Source: Arthrobacter celericrescens
GTDB lineage: Bacteria; Actinomycetota; Actinomycetes; Actinomycetales; Micrococcaceae
DNA: 64,000 bases
Direction of reading: 5' to 3'
Assembly: GCF_003614925.1 (NCBI RefSeq)
Contig: NZ_QYLP01000090.1
Span: 62,001-126,000 of the forward strand
Shown: piece by piece, positions 41,875 through 52,729 of the stretch
Position numbering within the stretch: the stretch's first letter is position 1
Layout: each line of letters starts with the position of its first letter
The notes under the pieces: model-generated
The model's input: the letters and a program-made list of their open reading frames with translations, nothing else
What the model was told of the DNA's origin: nothing
Databases searched by the model: none
Made by a program: the position numbers and the translations under genes

Positions 41875-43140
41875 TTACTGGGTAGCCCCGGCCTGCCCCT
41901 TGTGCCGCGCGGGGAGCAGGCCCTCCAAGGCATCCACCCCCGCCATGGCTCCCCCGGCGGCGAGGTAGCCGGCCGCGACCCGGCGGGCGCCGTCGGCCTT
42001 GCCGATGGCCTGGCGGACCGCGGCGCGGAGCGATTCCGGGGTGAGCTTTGCGGGACGGAGCCGGACACCGGCGTCGGCGGCCACCACCCGCGCCGCCACC
42101 TCGTTTTGGTCACGGCCGAACGGGACCACCACCACCGGCACGCCCTTGGCGAGCGCCTTCTGGGTGGCTCCCATGCCTCCGTGCGTGACGGCCACCGCGG
42201 CCCGTTCCAGGACGGGCCCGTGCGGTACGAAGCGCTCCACCCGCGCATTCGCAGGGACGGTACCGATGCCCTCCGACCCGGAGGCGGGAAGCGTGGCAAC
42301 CACGGTGAACGGCTCATCCGCGAGGCCCTGCAAGGCCATGCGCACGAGTTTCTCGTCCGCCTGATACTCGGACGACGTGGTCACCAGGACGGCCGGCTTG
42401 TCGATCGCGTCGAGCCATTCCGGCAACTCCGCAGAGGGCTCCCACGAAAGGGCGCCGATCATCCGGACTTCCGGCCCCCAGTCCGGATGGGCGTACTCGA
42501 ACGGTTCCGCGGTGGTCAGGAGCATGAGCGGGGCCCGGCGGAAGAAAGCGTCCGCGGTGCGCAGGGGCGGGAGCCGGCCGCCGCTGGCCTCGGCGCGCGT
42601 CCGGTTGATTCCGGGCATCATCACCTTCTCGACGGCGGCAATCACCACGCGGCGGACGACGGCGTCGCGCGCCCTCCCCAGCGGTCCGGACATCGGGGCA
42701 AGCCCCGGCCCGAACGGCGGGGTTCCCTTGGATTCGAGCGGCGGGATGTAGGGGCTCACCGTGGCCCACGGAAGGCCGGAGTTCTCCGCGACAGTGCCGG
42801 CACCCCACGCATTGATGTCCAGCAGCAGCAGGTCCGGGCCGACGTCGTCCATGGCCGCTTTGAAGTCCGGGGCGTCGAGGCGGGCTCGCGAGGTGAAGGT
42901 GTCCACGCTGGACGCCAGCGCCGTCCTGACTGACTTGGCGAGGTAGTCCCGGTGTTCCAGGTCCAGCAGCCGTTGGTCAACGGGCGCGGCGTGGAAGCCG
43001 AGCGCGCGCATCGCGGCGACCTGGCTGGGCAGCGTGCGCAGATGGACGTCGTGGCCCCTCGCCTTCAGCTCCAGCAGCAGCGGAACCATGGGGAAAAGGT
43101 GGCCAATGGCGGGCGAGGTGTAGGCGAGGACGGTGGACAT
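41875..43140 (-). CDS. UGT/MGT-family glycosyltransferase
   Basis: A 421-residue GT1 enzyme. The acceptor half starts LAYTSPAIGHLFPMVPLLLE, and the donor half has the nucleotide-sugar motif VAVTHGGMGATQKALAKGVP followed by VVVPFGRDQNEVAARV. It resembles macrolide glycosyltransferases that inactivate antibiotics or glycosylate secondary metabolites. The start overlaps the stop of a TetR gene (TGATG), so a regulator-transferase operon whose inducer may be the enzyme's acceptor is likely. Confidence 0.88.
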   Translation of the reverse strand: MSTVLAYTSPAIGHLFPMVPLLLELKARGHDVHLRTLPSQVAAMRALGFHAAPVDQRLLDLEHRDYLAKSVRTALASSVDTFTSRARLDAPDFKAAMDDVGPDLLLLDINAWGAGTVAENSGLPWATVSPYIPPLESKGTPPFGPGLAPMSGPLGRARDAVVRRVVIAAVEKVMMPGINRTRAEASGGRLPPLRTADAFFRRAPLMLLTTAEPFEYAHPDWGPEVRMIGALSWEPSAELPEWLDAIDKPAVLVTTSSEYQADEKLVRMALQGLADEPFTVVATLPASGSEGIGTVPANARVERFVPHGPVLERAAVAVTHGGMGATQKALAKGVPVVVVPFGRDQNEVAARVVAADAGVRLRPAKLTPESLRAAVRQAIGKADGARRVAAGYLAAGGAMAGVDALEGLLPARHKGQAGATQ

Positions 43141-43706
43141 CAGGGGCTCCGGGTGAACGGCTCGAGCATCTCGAGCAGGGAAATGCAGACCTGGTCGCGG
43201 CTCAGCCCCGCATCGAGGCGGAGGAGCTTCCAGGTGTAGACGTCGCACAGGGCGACGAACTGGGCGAGCCGGCGGTCACGGTCCGCCCCGTGCAGCTCCT
43301 CCAGGAACGGGGCAAAGACCCGTGCGCACCATTGCCGGTGGTACTGCCGCCCGCCCTCGGTGATCCGGGCCAGGACCGGGGACGCGTCTTCCTCGGAAAG
43401 CAGCTTCAGGGCGAGGGTCGCCGTCGTCTCGTAGTGTTCCAGCAAGTTCCCGACGGCGGCGGGCACGTCCCCGGCAGGTGCGGCATCGCGCTGGCTGGCC
43501 ACGTTCGCCGCGGAGTATTCGGCGGTGGCGTTGATCAGGGCGGTGCGGTCGCCGAAGCGCCGGATGACGGTCTGGACCGTGACGCCCGCGCGCTCGGCGA
43601 CGGCAGCCAGCGTGACGTTTGCGAGCGGTCCTTCCATGAACAGGTCCAGGGTCGCCTGGAGGATGCGGCGCCCGGTTTCGGCCGCAGAGGAAGCCCGCTT
43701 GCTCAT
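43140..43706 (-). CDS. TetR-family regulator upstream of the glycosyltransferase
   Basis: A 188-residue protein. HTH: AETGRRILQATLDLFMEGPL and VTLAAVAERAGVTVQTVIRR. It has a short ligand domain. Translationally coupled to the glycosyltransferase gene (TGATG). The chosen ATG fits the family start. A longer version from 43742 adds 12 residues and begins next to a GTTAATTAAACTAAC palindrome that is likely its operator. Confidence 0.83.
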   Translation of the reverse strand: MSKRASSAAETGRRILQATLDLFMEGPLANVTLAAVAERAGVTVQTVIRRFGDRTALINATAEYSAANVASQRDAAPAGDVPAAVGNLLEHYETTATLALKLLSEEDASPVLARITEGGRQYHRQWCARVFAPFLEELHGADRDRRLAQFVALCDVYTWKLLRLDAGLSRDQVCISLLEMLEPFTRSP

Positions 43707-43742
43707 GTCGTACGAGCGGCTCTGCGTCCCGCCTGGTTTCAT

Positions 43743-43757
43743 GTTAATTAAACTAAC
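43743..43757. promoter_or_regulatory. Probable TetR operator of the glycosyltransferase operon
   Basis: GTTAATTAAACTAAC is an imperfect palindrome (arms GTTA / TAAC, AT core) 37 bp upstream of the preferred TetR start in an otherwise GC-rich region. Placement suggests autoregulation. Confidence 0.6.
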
Positions 43758-43844
43758 TTTAATTCTGGAGGGCGTCCAGGGTCTTGCCCCGCTGGCGAAG
43801 CCGCTCACTGCCCGGATATGCAGGCGGGACGTCGGGCCGACCGC

Positions 43845-43850
43845 TATATT
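43845..43850 (+). promoter_or_regulatory. -10 box of the GntR gene
   Basis: TATATT ends 6 nt before the GTG start of the GntR gene. No Shine-Dalgarno is present, so the transcript is probably leaderless. Confidence 0.6.
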
Positions 43851-43856
43851 TGATCC

Positions 43857-44534
43857 GTGGTGCTCTCCAAGCGAATCGAAACGACTCCGATGACCGACCA
43901 GGTCTATGCGATGCTTCACGAAGCGATCCTGAACGGCGACCTGGCGGCAGGCACTCCCCTGCGTTTCAAGGAACTCGCCGAACAGGTAGGAACGAGCACC
44001 ATGCCCGTTCGTGAGGCGCTCCGCCGCTTGGAGGCGGCCGGCCTGGCCGAGCGTGCACCCCACAGGGGCGTCATCGTGAAGGAGATTTCCCTCAAGGAAC
44101 TCGTCCCCGTGTACGAGGTGCGGCATATGCTCGAGCCGCAAGCCGCACGGCTGGGCAGCCTGAACATCTCGGCAGAAGACTGCGACCGGATGGAAGCCGA
44201 ATACGTTCTGCTGCGTGAGGCCTTCAATGAAGGCCGCGTGGTCGCCCTCCTTGACCACGACGAAGCCATACTCTCGATCCTTTATGGCGCATCGGGGAAC
44301 CCCGTGCTTCTGCAGATGATCCAAACCCTGTGGCAGCAGTGCCGGGCGTACAAGATCGTCGGCGCCCAGGGACGACTGGCCGACGGCGACGATTCCCTCT
44401 GGCACTACCAGGAAGAGCTGATCGCCGCAGCACGCAAGAACGACGCCGATGCTGCCGCCTCAATCAGCGACACCTCCCTTACGGACGCGAGCAACCGCAT
44501 CAAGGAAGCCTTGGCGGGCCAGCGCGAAGGGTAG
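43857..44534 (+). CDS. GntR-family (FCD) transcriptional regulator
   Basis: A 225-residue regulator. The winged HTH covers about 8-75: MTDQVYAMLHEAILNGDLAA, FKELAEQVGTSTMPVREALR and RLEAAGLAERAPHRGVIV. The FCD effector domain opens ELVPVYEVRHMLEPQAARLG. A second GTG (43860) directly follows the first. It lies 493 bp before the hydroxypyruvate isomerase gene in the same direction and could govern it, but could equally act elsewhere. FCD regulators usually sense small carboxylates. Confidence 0.88.
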   Translation: MVLSKRIETTPMTDQVYAMLHEAILNGDLAAGTPLRFKELAEQVGTSTMPVREALRRLEAAGLAERAPHRGVIVKEISLKELVPVYEVRHMLEPQAARLGSLNISAEDCDRMEAEYVLLREAFNEGRVVALLDHDEAILSILYGASGNPVLLQMIQTLWQQCRAYKIVGAQGRLADGDDSLWHYQEELIAAARKNDADAAASISDTSLTDASNRIKEALAGQREG

Positions 44535-44900
44535 GGGTTCCGGGGCTTAGTCCCCGGACCTGCAGTGAAGATGTCGGGAAGCAGCCCGGTTTCTTGCTAC
44601 GGCCGATTCCAGCGACGGCCTCTCGTTCTTGTCTTGCCCAACCCACCTCTGCTGTTGGCTCCACGCTGCGCTTGGGGTGCCCAGCCAGGTCGGGACTTCG
44701 CGGCGCACACCCTCGCCATTGAACTTTCAGGACCTTTGGCACCCCCGCGACCAAGAAGCTCGCGCCAGTGCTGCGTGACTTCACAAGTACCCCCGGGCGG
44801 CCGGTCGAGTCTTCGGCCCATACCAACCTGCCTGGCTCCGCACCGGCCACCTGTTCGGCCGTAGCATTCGAACGTTTGGTATCCCAACCCGCCCCTCCCC
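44535..44900. other. Non-coding stretch of 366 bp
   Basis: No convincing gene. A short GC hairpin (CCGGGG / CCCCGG) follows the GntR stop and may terminate its transcript. Weak open frames on both strands lack family signatures and are rich in Arg/Pro as expected for out-of-frame GC-rich DNA. The segment could be an eroded gene, but nothing is recognisable. Confidence 0.5.
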
Positions 44901-44930
44901 TTGACTCCCCCGCCCCACCTTCCCTACACT
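44901..44930 (+). promoter_or_regulatory. Promoter of the glyoxylate/allantoin operon
   Basis: TTGACT, an 18-bp spacer and TACACT. The predicted transcription start is near 44937, just upstream of the palindrome at 44952-44966. Confidence 0.65.
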
Positions 44931-44951
44931 TTTCATAAAGCAGAATCTAAA

Positions 44952-44966
44952 TTCCACAAAGCGGAA
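44952..44966. promoter_or_regulatory. Purine-catabolism operator copy 1
   Basis: TTCCACAAAGCGGAA, arms TTCCAC and GCGGAA (5 of 6 pair). It lies about 15 nt downstream of the predicted start site and 61 bp before the hydroxypyruvate isomerase gene. A matching TTCC-N7-GGAA site (TTCCATGATGCGGAA) precedes the OHCU decarboxylase gene at 62394-62408. The shape suits an IclR-type repressor such as AllR, by inference. Confidence 0.6.
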
Positions 44967-45027
44967 ACTGTAGACTGAAGCCCAGCGGAACCACGATCCA
45001 AAGCCCCTCCTCGGAAGGACACCTACG

Positions 45028-45828
45028 ATGACGTACACAGTGAACTGCTCCATCCTGCTGACGGAGCTGCCCCTGCTCGAGCGCCCGGCCGCCGCCAAGG
45101 CCGCCGGTTTTGACGCCGTCGAGTTCTGGTGGCCGTTCGACACCTCCGTCCCCACCGACGCCCAGGTCACCGAATTCGAGAACGCCATCAAGGACGCCGG
45201 CGTGCAGCTCACCGGCCTGAACTTCAACGCCGGCAACATGCCCGGCGGCGACCGCGGCCTGGTCTCCTGGCCCGCCCGCTCCTCCGAATTCCAGGACAAC
45301 ATCGACGTCGTCGCCGGCATCGGCGAGCGCCTTGGCTGCAAGGCATTCAACGCCCTCTACGGCAACCGCGTTGACGGCGTCTCCGCCGAAGAGCAGGACG
45401 CCATCGGGGCCGAGAACCTCGCCAAGGCCGCCCAGGGCGTGGCCCGCATCGGCGGCACCGTCCTCCTCGAACCGGTCAGCGGCGCACCCAAGTACCCGCT
45501 CCTCAAGGCAGCCGACGCCCTGGCCGTCATCGCCCGCGTCAAGGAAGAATCCGGCGTCGGGAACGTCAAGCTGCTCGCTGACTTCTACCACCTGGCCGTC
45601 AACGGCGACGACGTCGCTGCGGTCATCGAGAACCACGCCAAGGACTTCGGCCACATCCAGATCGCCGACAACCCCGGCCGCGGCGCCCCCGGCACCGGCG
45701 AACTCCCGCTCGGGGAATGGATCGCCCGCAGCCGCGAACTCGGTTACGAAGGCTACATCGGCCTCGAGTACAAGGAACCGCAGGAAACCGCCTTCGCCTG
45801 GGCCATCCGCGAACGCGCCACGCGCTAA
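45028..45828 (+). CDS. hyi: Hydroxypyruvate isomerase
   Basis: A 266-residue TIM-barrel enzyme interconverting hydroxypyruvate and tartronate semialdehyde. The start TYTVNCSILLTELPLLERPA and AGFDAVEFWWPFDT match, with the Glu/Asp/His set in VLLEPVSGAPKYPLL, LLADFYHLAVNGDDV, HIQIADNPGRGAPGTGEL and YIGLEYKEP. First gene of the glyoxylate-to-glycerate series. GGAAGGA precedes the ATG. A 66-bp palindrome separates it from the next gene. Confidence 0.9.
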   Translation: MTYTVNCSILLTELPLLERPAAAKAAGFDAVEFWWPFDTSVPTDAQVTEFENAIKDAGVQLTGLNFNAGNMPGGDRGLVSWPARSSEFQDNIDVVAGIGERLGCKAFNALYGNRVDGVSAEEQDAIGAENLAKAAQGVARIGGTVLLEPVSGAPKYPLLKAADALAVIARVKEESGVGNVKLLADFYHLAVNGDDVAAVIENHAKDFGHIQIADNPGRGAPGTGELPLGEWIARSRELGYEGYIGLEYKEPQETAFAWAIRERATR

Positions 45829-45841
45829 AACGTCCCCTCCG

Positions 45842-45907
45842 CCCAACTGACTAGCAGTTGTTGTCGTTATGGAGCCTCAAAACGACAACTAATGCGAGCT
45901 AGTTGGG
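45842..45907. repeat. Long intergenic palindrome, family B copy 1
   Basis: A 66-bp inverted repeat opening CCCAACTGACT and closing AGCTAGTTGGG, with TTGTCGTT / AACGACAA pairing inside. A second copy, also exactly 66 bp, lies at 63360-63425. It sits inside the hyi operon, 13 bp after the hyi stop, where a full terminator would be disruptive, so it may instead cap or process the mRNA. Confidence 0.85.
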
Positions 45908-45947
45908 CAAGCCAGAAAAAGCAAAGACTTCCAGAAAGAGAACCACA

Positions 45948-46826
45948 ATGAGCAACGTTGCAGTCATCGGCCTCGGAATCATGGGCCTGCCCATGGCCAT
46001 CAACCTCGTCAAGGCCGGCCACACCGTCACCGGTTTCAACCGCAGCCAGGACAAGATCGAGAAGCTCGTCTCCGAAGGCGGCAAGGGTGCCAGCAGCATC
46101 GCCGACGCCGTGAAGGACGCCGACGTCGTCATCACCATGGTGCCGGACTCCCCCGATGTTGAGGGCGTGGTCAGCGGTGAAGAGGGCGTTTTCGCCAACG
46201 CCAAGCAGGGCACCTTGTGGATCGACGCTTCCTCCATCCGCCCCGACGTCGCTGTCCGCCTCGCCGAGGCTGCCAAGGCTGCCGGCATCCGCCCGCTGGA
46301 CGCCCCGGTTTCCGGCGGCGAGCAGGGCGCCATCGACGCCGTCCTCTCCATCATGGTGGGCGGTTCCGCTGAAGACTTCGCTGCAGCCCAGGACGTCCTC
46401 AACGCAGTCGGCAAGACCATCGTCCACGTGGGCCCCTCCGGCTCCGGCCAGACCGTCAAGGCTGCAAACCAGCTGATCGTGGCCGTCAACATCGAGGTCC
46501 TCGGCGAAGCCATCGCCTTCCTCGAGGCCTACGGCGTGGACACCGACGCCGCCCTCAAGGTCCTCGGCGGCGGCCTGGCCGGCTCCAAGGTCCTGGACCA
46601 GAAGGGCCAGAAGATGCTCGACCGCAACTTCGACCCCGGCTTCCGCCTCGCCCTGCACCACAAGGACATGGGCATCGTCACCTCCGCAGCCCGCGAGGCC
46701 AACGTCGCCATCCCGCTCGGCGCAGCTGTCGCCCAGCTGGTCGCCGCCACCGTCAACCAGGGCGACGGCGGCCTGGACCACTCGGGACTCTTCAAGCAGG
46801 TCCTGCAGCTCAGCGGCCGAAAGTAG
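45948..46826 (+). CDS. glxR: Tartronate semialdehyde reductase (2-hydroxy-3-oxopropionate reductase)
   Basis: A 292-residue beta-hydroxyacid dehydrogenase reducing tartronate semialdehyde to D-glycerate. The cofactor motif VAVIGLGIMGLPMAINLVKA opens it. PLDAPVSGGEQGAIDAVLS (substrate loop), GPSGSGQTVKAANQLIVAVN (catalytic Lys) and LDRNFDPGFRLALHHKDMGI follow. It stands between hyi and gcl, matching the usual order in glyoxylate carboligase operons. Weak AGAAAGAGAA before the ATG. Confidence 0.92.
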   Translation: MSNVAVIGLGIMGLPMAINLVKAGHTVTGFNRSQDKIEKLVSEGGKGASSIADAVKDADVVITMVPDSPDVEGVVSGEEGVFANAKQGTLWIDASSIRPDVAVRLAEAAKAAGIRPLDAPVSGGEQGAIDAVLSIMVGGSAEDFAAAQDVLNAVGKTIVHVGPSGSGQTVKAANQLIVAVNIEVLGEAIAFLEAYGVDTDAALKVLGGGLAGSKVLDQKGQKMLDRNFDPGFRLALHHKDMGIVTSAAREANVAIPLGAAVAQLVAATVNQGDGGLDHSGLFKQVLQLSGRK

Positions 46827-46840
46827 GCACACAACCCCCG

Positions 46841-46901
46841 GTTGAGTGCTCAGTAGTGGCGGGAATTCCGCGGGAAAACCCACCACAAGTGAGCACTCAA
46901 C
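46841..46901. repeat. Long intergenic palindrome, family A copy 2
   Basis: 61-bp core with the same outer arms as the copy at 343-403 (GTTGAGTGCTCA ... TGAGCACTCAAC). Flanking CCCC and GGGG extend the stem. It lies 14 bp after the glxR stop, inside the operon, and differs from copy 1 by compensatory changes, e.g. TCAC/GTGA-type pairs swapped at matching positions. Confidence 0.85.
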
Positions 46902-47043
46902 GGGGGAGCCAGCCGCCCACTTAGGCGACACAACAAAGCAAAACAGGCAAGCCGCCGTCGTACGTAAGCCGACGGCGGCTCAGCCCGACACACCCAAAAC
47001 CGCCCCGAACACGGCGGAAACCCAAAGACTTTAGGAGCACAAA

Positions 47044-48822
<1,779 letters not shown>

Positions 48823-48852
48823 TCACAACAAGCAAGTACAAGGAGGTACGGA

Positions 48853-50049
48853 ATGCGTGTGGTCATCGCCCCGGACAAGTTCAAGGGCTCGCTGTCCGCG
48901 CCCGAGGTCGCCCGGCACGTGGCGGACGGCTTGGCGGCCGGTTTCGCCGCGGCGGGTGCCGCGGACACGTTGGAGACCACGCTCATTCCAGTGGCCGACG
49001 GCGGCGAGGGAACCCTTGACGCCGCCGTCGGCTCCGGCTTCACCCGCCGCAGCGCCACCGTCACCGGACCGCTCGGCGAACCGGTGACGGCGGACTTCGC
49101 GGTCCGCGGCAACCAGGCCGTCATCGAAATGGCGGCCGCCTCCGGACTGGCCCTCCTGCCGGAGGGCTCGCTCCTTCCGGAAAACCGCAGCAAAACCGCC
49201 AAGGAAGCCAACAGCATCGGCACCGGCGAACTCATCCGCGCCGCCCTGGACCTGGGCTGCCGGAAGATCATCCTCGGCGTCGGCGGCAGCGCCAACACCG
49301 ACGGCGGCGCCGGCGTGCTGCAGGGCCTCGGCGCCCGGCTGCTCGACGCCGACGGCAACGAACTGCCGCCTGGCGGCGGTGCGCTGGCCCGCCTCGCCAG
49401 CATCGACTTCTCCGGCCTGGACGTCCGGCTGGAGGCCAGCCGCTTCGTGCTGGCGTCCGACGTCGACAATCCCCTCCTCGGGACGCTCGGCGCCCCGGCG
49501 GTGTTCGGTCCGCAGAAGGGCGCGACGCCGGAGGACGTCACCGCGCTGGACGCCGCACTGGCGCGCTTCGTCGAGGTCCTCGGCGAAGAAATCGGCGACC
49601 GCGCCGCGCGTGCCGCCGAGGCACCTGGCGCGGGCGCGGCCGGCGGCGTGGGCTACGCCGCCATCGCGGTCCTGGGCGCGGCACGCCGGCCGGGGATCGA
49701 CGTCGTCCTCGAATTCACCGGGCTCGCCGGACAACTGGCCGGCGCCGCCCTGGTGGTCACCGGCGAAGGCAGCCTGGACGAACAAAGCCTGCTCGGCAAA
49801 ACCCCCATGGGCGTGGCCCGTGCAGCGGAAACCGCGGGCGTTCCCGTGGTGGCCGTCTGCGGCCGGACCACCCTGAGCCAGGAGCAGCAAAACGACTCCG
49901 GATTCCGGCAGGTCCTCCCCCTGACCAGTCTTGAATCCGACGTCGAAGTATGTATAAGGGAAGCAGGAACCTTGCTCGAGAAGCTGGGACGGACCATCGG
50001 CGAACAGCTGGCGGCCGAGTCCCGCACGAAGGAGTCTCTCAATGTCTGA
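48853..50049 (+). CDS. glxK: Glycerate kinase
   Basis: A 398-residue GarK-type (glycerate 2-kinase) enzyme: [20 protein letters not shown] at the N-terminus, [35 protein letters not shown] and [20 protein letters not shown]. It phosphorylates D-glycerate for entry into glycolysis. A full AAGGAGGT precedes the ATG, and its end overlaps the allantoinase gene by 8 bp. Confidence 0.94.
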   Translation: MRVVIAPDKFKGSLSAPEVARHVADGLAAGFAAAGAADTLETTLIPVADGGEGTLDAAVGSGFTRRSATVTGPLGEPVTADFAVRGNQAVIEMAAASGLALLPEGSLLPENRSKTAKEANSIGTGELIRAALDLGCRKIILGVGGSANTDGGAGVLQGLGARLLDADGNELPPGGGALARLASIDFSGLDVRLEASRFVLASDVDNPLLGTLGAPAVFGPQKGATPEDVTALDAALARFVEVLGEEIGDRAARAAEAPGAGAAGGVGYAAIAVLGAARRPGIDVVLEFTGLAGQLAGAALVVTGEGSLDEQSLLGKTPMGVARAAETAGVPVVAVCGRTTLSQEQQNDSGFRQVLPLTSLESDVEVCIREAGTLLEKLGRTIGEQLAAESRTKESLNV

Positions 50050-51382
50050 AAGCTTTGACCTGGTCATTCGCGGCAAGCGGATCCTCACCACTGCGGGCAT
50101 CGCCGCCCGCGAGGTCGGCGTCCGCAACGGCGTGATCGCCGCCATCGAACCGCTCGGCAACGGCCTTGCCGGTGCCGAAGTCATCGACCTGGCCGACGAC
50201 GAAACCCTCATCCCGGGCCTCGTGGACACCCACGTCCACGTCAACGAGCCCGGCCGCACCGAGTGGGAAGGCTTCGCCTCCGCCACCCGTGCCGCGGCAG
50301 CCGGCGGTGTCACCACCATCATCGACATGCCGCTGAACTCCATCCCGCCCACCACCACCGTCGAGGGCCTCAAGCTCAAGCGCGAGGTGGCCGAGGACCA
50401 GGCGTTCGTGGACGTCGGATTCTGGGGCGGCGCGATCCCCGGCAACAAGGCGGACCTCCGCCCGCTGCACGACGAGGGCGTGTTCGGCTTCAAGTGCTTC
50501 CTGCTGCACTCGGGCGTGGACGAGTTCCCGCATCTGGACGCGGACGAGATGGAAGAGGACATGCGCGAGCTGAAGTCCTTCGACTCGCTCATGATCGTCC
50601 ACGCCGAGGACTCCCACGCGATCGACCGCGCCCCGCACCCGGGCGGCGACCATTACGCCACCTTCCTGGCCTCCCGCCCGCGCGGCGCCGAGAACAAGGC
50701 GATCGCCGAGGTCATCGAACGTGCCCGCTGGACCGGCGCCCGCGCCCACATCCTGCACCTGTCCTCCTCGGACGCGCTGCCCATGATCGCCTCGGCCAAG
50801 CGCGATGGCGTCAACCTCACCGTGGAGACCTGCCCCCACTACCTCACCCTGATGGCCGAGGAAATCCCGGACGGCGCCACCGCCTACAAGTGCTGCCCGC
50901 CCATCCGCGAAGCCTCCAACCGCGAGCTGCTGTGGAAGGGCCTCGAAGACGGCACCATCGACTGCATCGTCTCGGACCACTCCCCCTCCACCCTTGACCT
51001 CAAGGACCTGGAGAACGGCGACTTCGCCGTGGCGTGGGGCGGCGTTTCCTCCCTGCAGCTGGGCCTGTCCCTGATCTGGAGCGAGGCCCGCCACCGCGGC
51101 ATCTCCTTGGAGCAGGTCGTCTCCTGGATGTCGGCCAAGCCCGCCGCCCTGGCCCGCCTGTCCAACAAGGGCCAGCTGGCGCTCGGCTACGACGCCGACT
51201 TCTCGGTATTCGCCGCGGACGAAGCGTTCGTGGTGGACGTCACCAAGCTCAAGCACAAGAACCCCATCACGCCGTACGACGGCAAGGCGCTGTCCGGCGT
51301 CGTCCGCAAGACCTACCTGCGGGGCTCGGTGGTGGACGGCCAGACCCCCGGCGGCAAGCTGATCCGCCGCGGCGGCGTGTAA
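50042..51382 (+). CDS. allB: Allantoinase
   Basis: A 446-residue cyclic amidohydrolase opening the allantoin ring to allantoate. It shows the metal motif [37 protein letters not shown] with the carboxylated Lys, [20 protein letters not shown] and [10 protein letters not shown] with the Asp. The overlap with glxK indicates co-translation. This places allantoin entry and glyoxylate use in one transcript, although the intermediate steps (allantoate to ureidoglycolate and glyoxylate) are not encoded here. Confidence 0.93.
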   Translation: MSESFDLVIRGKRILTTAGIAAREVGVRNGVIAAIEPLGNGLAGAEVIDLADDETLIPGLVDTHVHVNEPGRTEWEGFASATRAAAAGGVTTIIDMPLNSIPPTTTVEGLKLKREVAEDQAFVDVGFWGGAIPGNKADLRPLHDEGVFGFKCFLLHSGVDEFPHLDADEMEEDMRELKSFDSLMIVHAEDSHAIDRAPHPGGDHYATFLASRPRGAENKAIAEVIERARWTGARAHILHLSSSDALPMIASAKRDGVNLTVETCPHYLTLMAEEIPDGATAYKCCPPIREASNRELLWKGLEDGTIDCIVSDHSPSTLDLKDLENGDFAVAWGGVSSLQLGLSLIWSEARHRGISLEQVVSWMSAKPAALARLSNKGQLALGYDADFSVFAADEAFVVDVTKLKHKNPITPYDGKALSGVVRKTYLRGSVVDGQTPGGKLIRRGGV

Positions 51383-51392
51383 GGCGGACGCG

Positions 51393-52046
51393 ATGGCCGT
51401 CAACGCCCATTCGCTCCCGCCCGCCGGCGCGCTCCAAGCCCTGCGCGCCGGCCACCGGCCCGGCCTCACCGCCGGGTCCCACCCGGGCCACCGTCCCGGC
51501 TTGGCTCCCAGTCGTCCCGGCTTGGCTCCCGGAGTCCAGGCCCGCGGCCTGGCCGTCTGGGTGGAGCCCCTCGAAGGCCAGGAGATCGACCCCGAGATCT
51601 GGGCCAAGGCCGCCGAAGCGGTGCTGGCCCGGGCCCGCCGCCTGGCTCCCCAGGCCGAGCTGCACCTGCGGCACGGCGCCGCTTCCGGCGTCGTCGCCCA
51701 GCCCATCGCCCTGTCCGGCCGGCGCGCAAGCCTGGCCGTGGATTTGGCGGCGGACACCGTGCTGCTCGACGGCGTCCCGGTCACCTTCACGTTCATGGAG
51801 CACAAGCTCCTGCGCTACCTCGTGGAGAACCTTTCCCGTCCCATTCCGCGTGAAGAATTGCAACGCTTCCTGGAGTCACTTGACTGCCCCGGCGCGGCGT
51901 TCCGTTCGATCGACGTGTATGTTGGACGCGTCCGGCGCAAGCTGGGCTCAGCCCGCAACGCCATCGCCACAGTACGCGGTGGCGGTTACCAATTCGTGCC
52001 CGGACCCGGGTCCACGGTGCGCGGGCCGGCGGAATACTGCATCTAG
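51393..52046 (+). CDS. Winged-helix (OmpR/PhoB type) regulator without receiver domain
   Basis: A 217-residue protein. The C-terminal about 90 residues form an OmpR-type DNA-binding domain: TFMEHKLLRYLVENLSRPIP, REELQRFLESLDC, FRSIDVYVGRVRRKLGSARN and IATVRGGGYQFVPG. There is no phosphoacceptor domain. The N-terminal part is low-complexity, with the repeat GHRPGL / SRPGLAPG encoded by an imperfect tandem DNA repeat near 51490-51535. It follows allantoinase by 10 bp with a poor binding site. A role in the purine regulon is possible but unproven. Confidence 0.8.
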   Translation: MAVNAHSLPPAGALQALRAGHRPGLTAGSHPGHRPGLAPSRPGLAPGVQARGLAVWVEPLEGQEIDPEIWAKAAEAVLARARRLAPQAELHLRHGAASGVVAQPIALSGRRASLAVDLAADTVLLDGVPVTFTFMEHKLLRYLVENLSRPIPREELQRFLESLDCPGAAFRSIDVYVGRVRRKLGSARNAIATVRGGGYQFVPGPGSTVRGPAEYCI

Positions 52047-52112
52047 GCAGACCGTTATTTGTATGAGAGATCGCCGGCCACGGCGGTTACCCGACCAGTC
52101 AAGGATCACAAC

Positions 52113-52580
52113 ATGACCCAGAAACTCCTCGCCGGAACCCAGGCCCCCGATTTCGCCCTGCTCGACTCCACCGGCCAGAAGGTTTCGCTCTCCGATTTCC
52201 GCGGCCGCAACGTGATCGTGTACTTCTACCCGGAGGCCTCCACCCCCGGCTGCACCACGGAAGCCTGCGACTTCCGCGACAGCCTGGCCAGCCTCCAGGG
52301 CTCCGGCTACGAAGTCCTCGGCATCTCCCCGGACGCTCCGGAGAAGATCGCCCGCTTCGTCGACGAATTCGCCCTCACCTTCCCGCTGCTCTCCGACGAG
52401 AACCACGCCGTGGCACTGGCCTACGGCGCCTGGGGCGAGAAGCTGGTGGACGGCGAAGTGGTCGACGGCCTGGTCCGCTCCACCGTGGTAGTCAACGGCG
52501 AGGGCAACGTGGTCCTCACCCAGTACCAGGTGAAGGCCCAGGGCCACGTCGCCGCCCTGAAGGAAGAACTGGGCGTCTAG
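52113..52580 (+). CDS. bcp: Thioredoxin-dependent peroxiredoxin (BCP/PrxQ type)
   Basis: A 155-residue peroxiredoxin reducing hydroperoxides. The catalytic region is VYFYPEASTPGCTTEACDFRDS, with the peroxidatic Cys in PGCTTEAC and the resolving Cys five residues later, as in BCP. It starts KLLAGTQAPDFALLDSTGQK. The 66-bp gap after the regulator contains TTATTT and an ATG-rich stretch where its own promoter may lie. A strong terminator follows. Confidence 0.92.
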   Translation: MTQKLLAGTQAPDFALLDSTGQKVSLSDFRGRNVIVYFYPEASTPGCTTEACDFRDSLASLQGSGYEVLGISPDAPEKIARFVDEFALTFPLLSDENHAVALAYGAWGEKLVDGEVVDGLVRSTVVVNGEGNVVLTQYQVKAQGHVAALKEELGV

Positions 52581-52603
52581 TCCTTCCCGGTTTCTGTGCA
52601 TCG

Positions 52604-52634
52604 AGGAGTCCCTCCCATCCCGGGAGGGACTCCT
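52604..52634 (+). terminator. Intrinsic terminator of bcp
   Basis: 13-bp arms AGGAGTCCCTCCC and GGGAGGGACTCCT with a 5-nt loop, followed by TTCTTGTTT. Confidence 0.9.
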
Positions 52635-52729
52635 TCTTGTTTGCCTGGATTGTTCTGCCCATCGCAGCTGCCCGCGGAACCGTGGAAGGATGGCGCGTAG
52701 GACTGTTCGGGCGGGAACCGGGGGAAGAC

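Noticed and set aside
44500..44887. Short open frames of 96-130 residues on both strands between GntR and hyi
   Set aside because: No conserved motif, no good ribosome site and compositional bias of non-coding GC-rich DNA. They may be remnants, but nothing supports a call.
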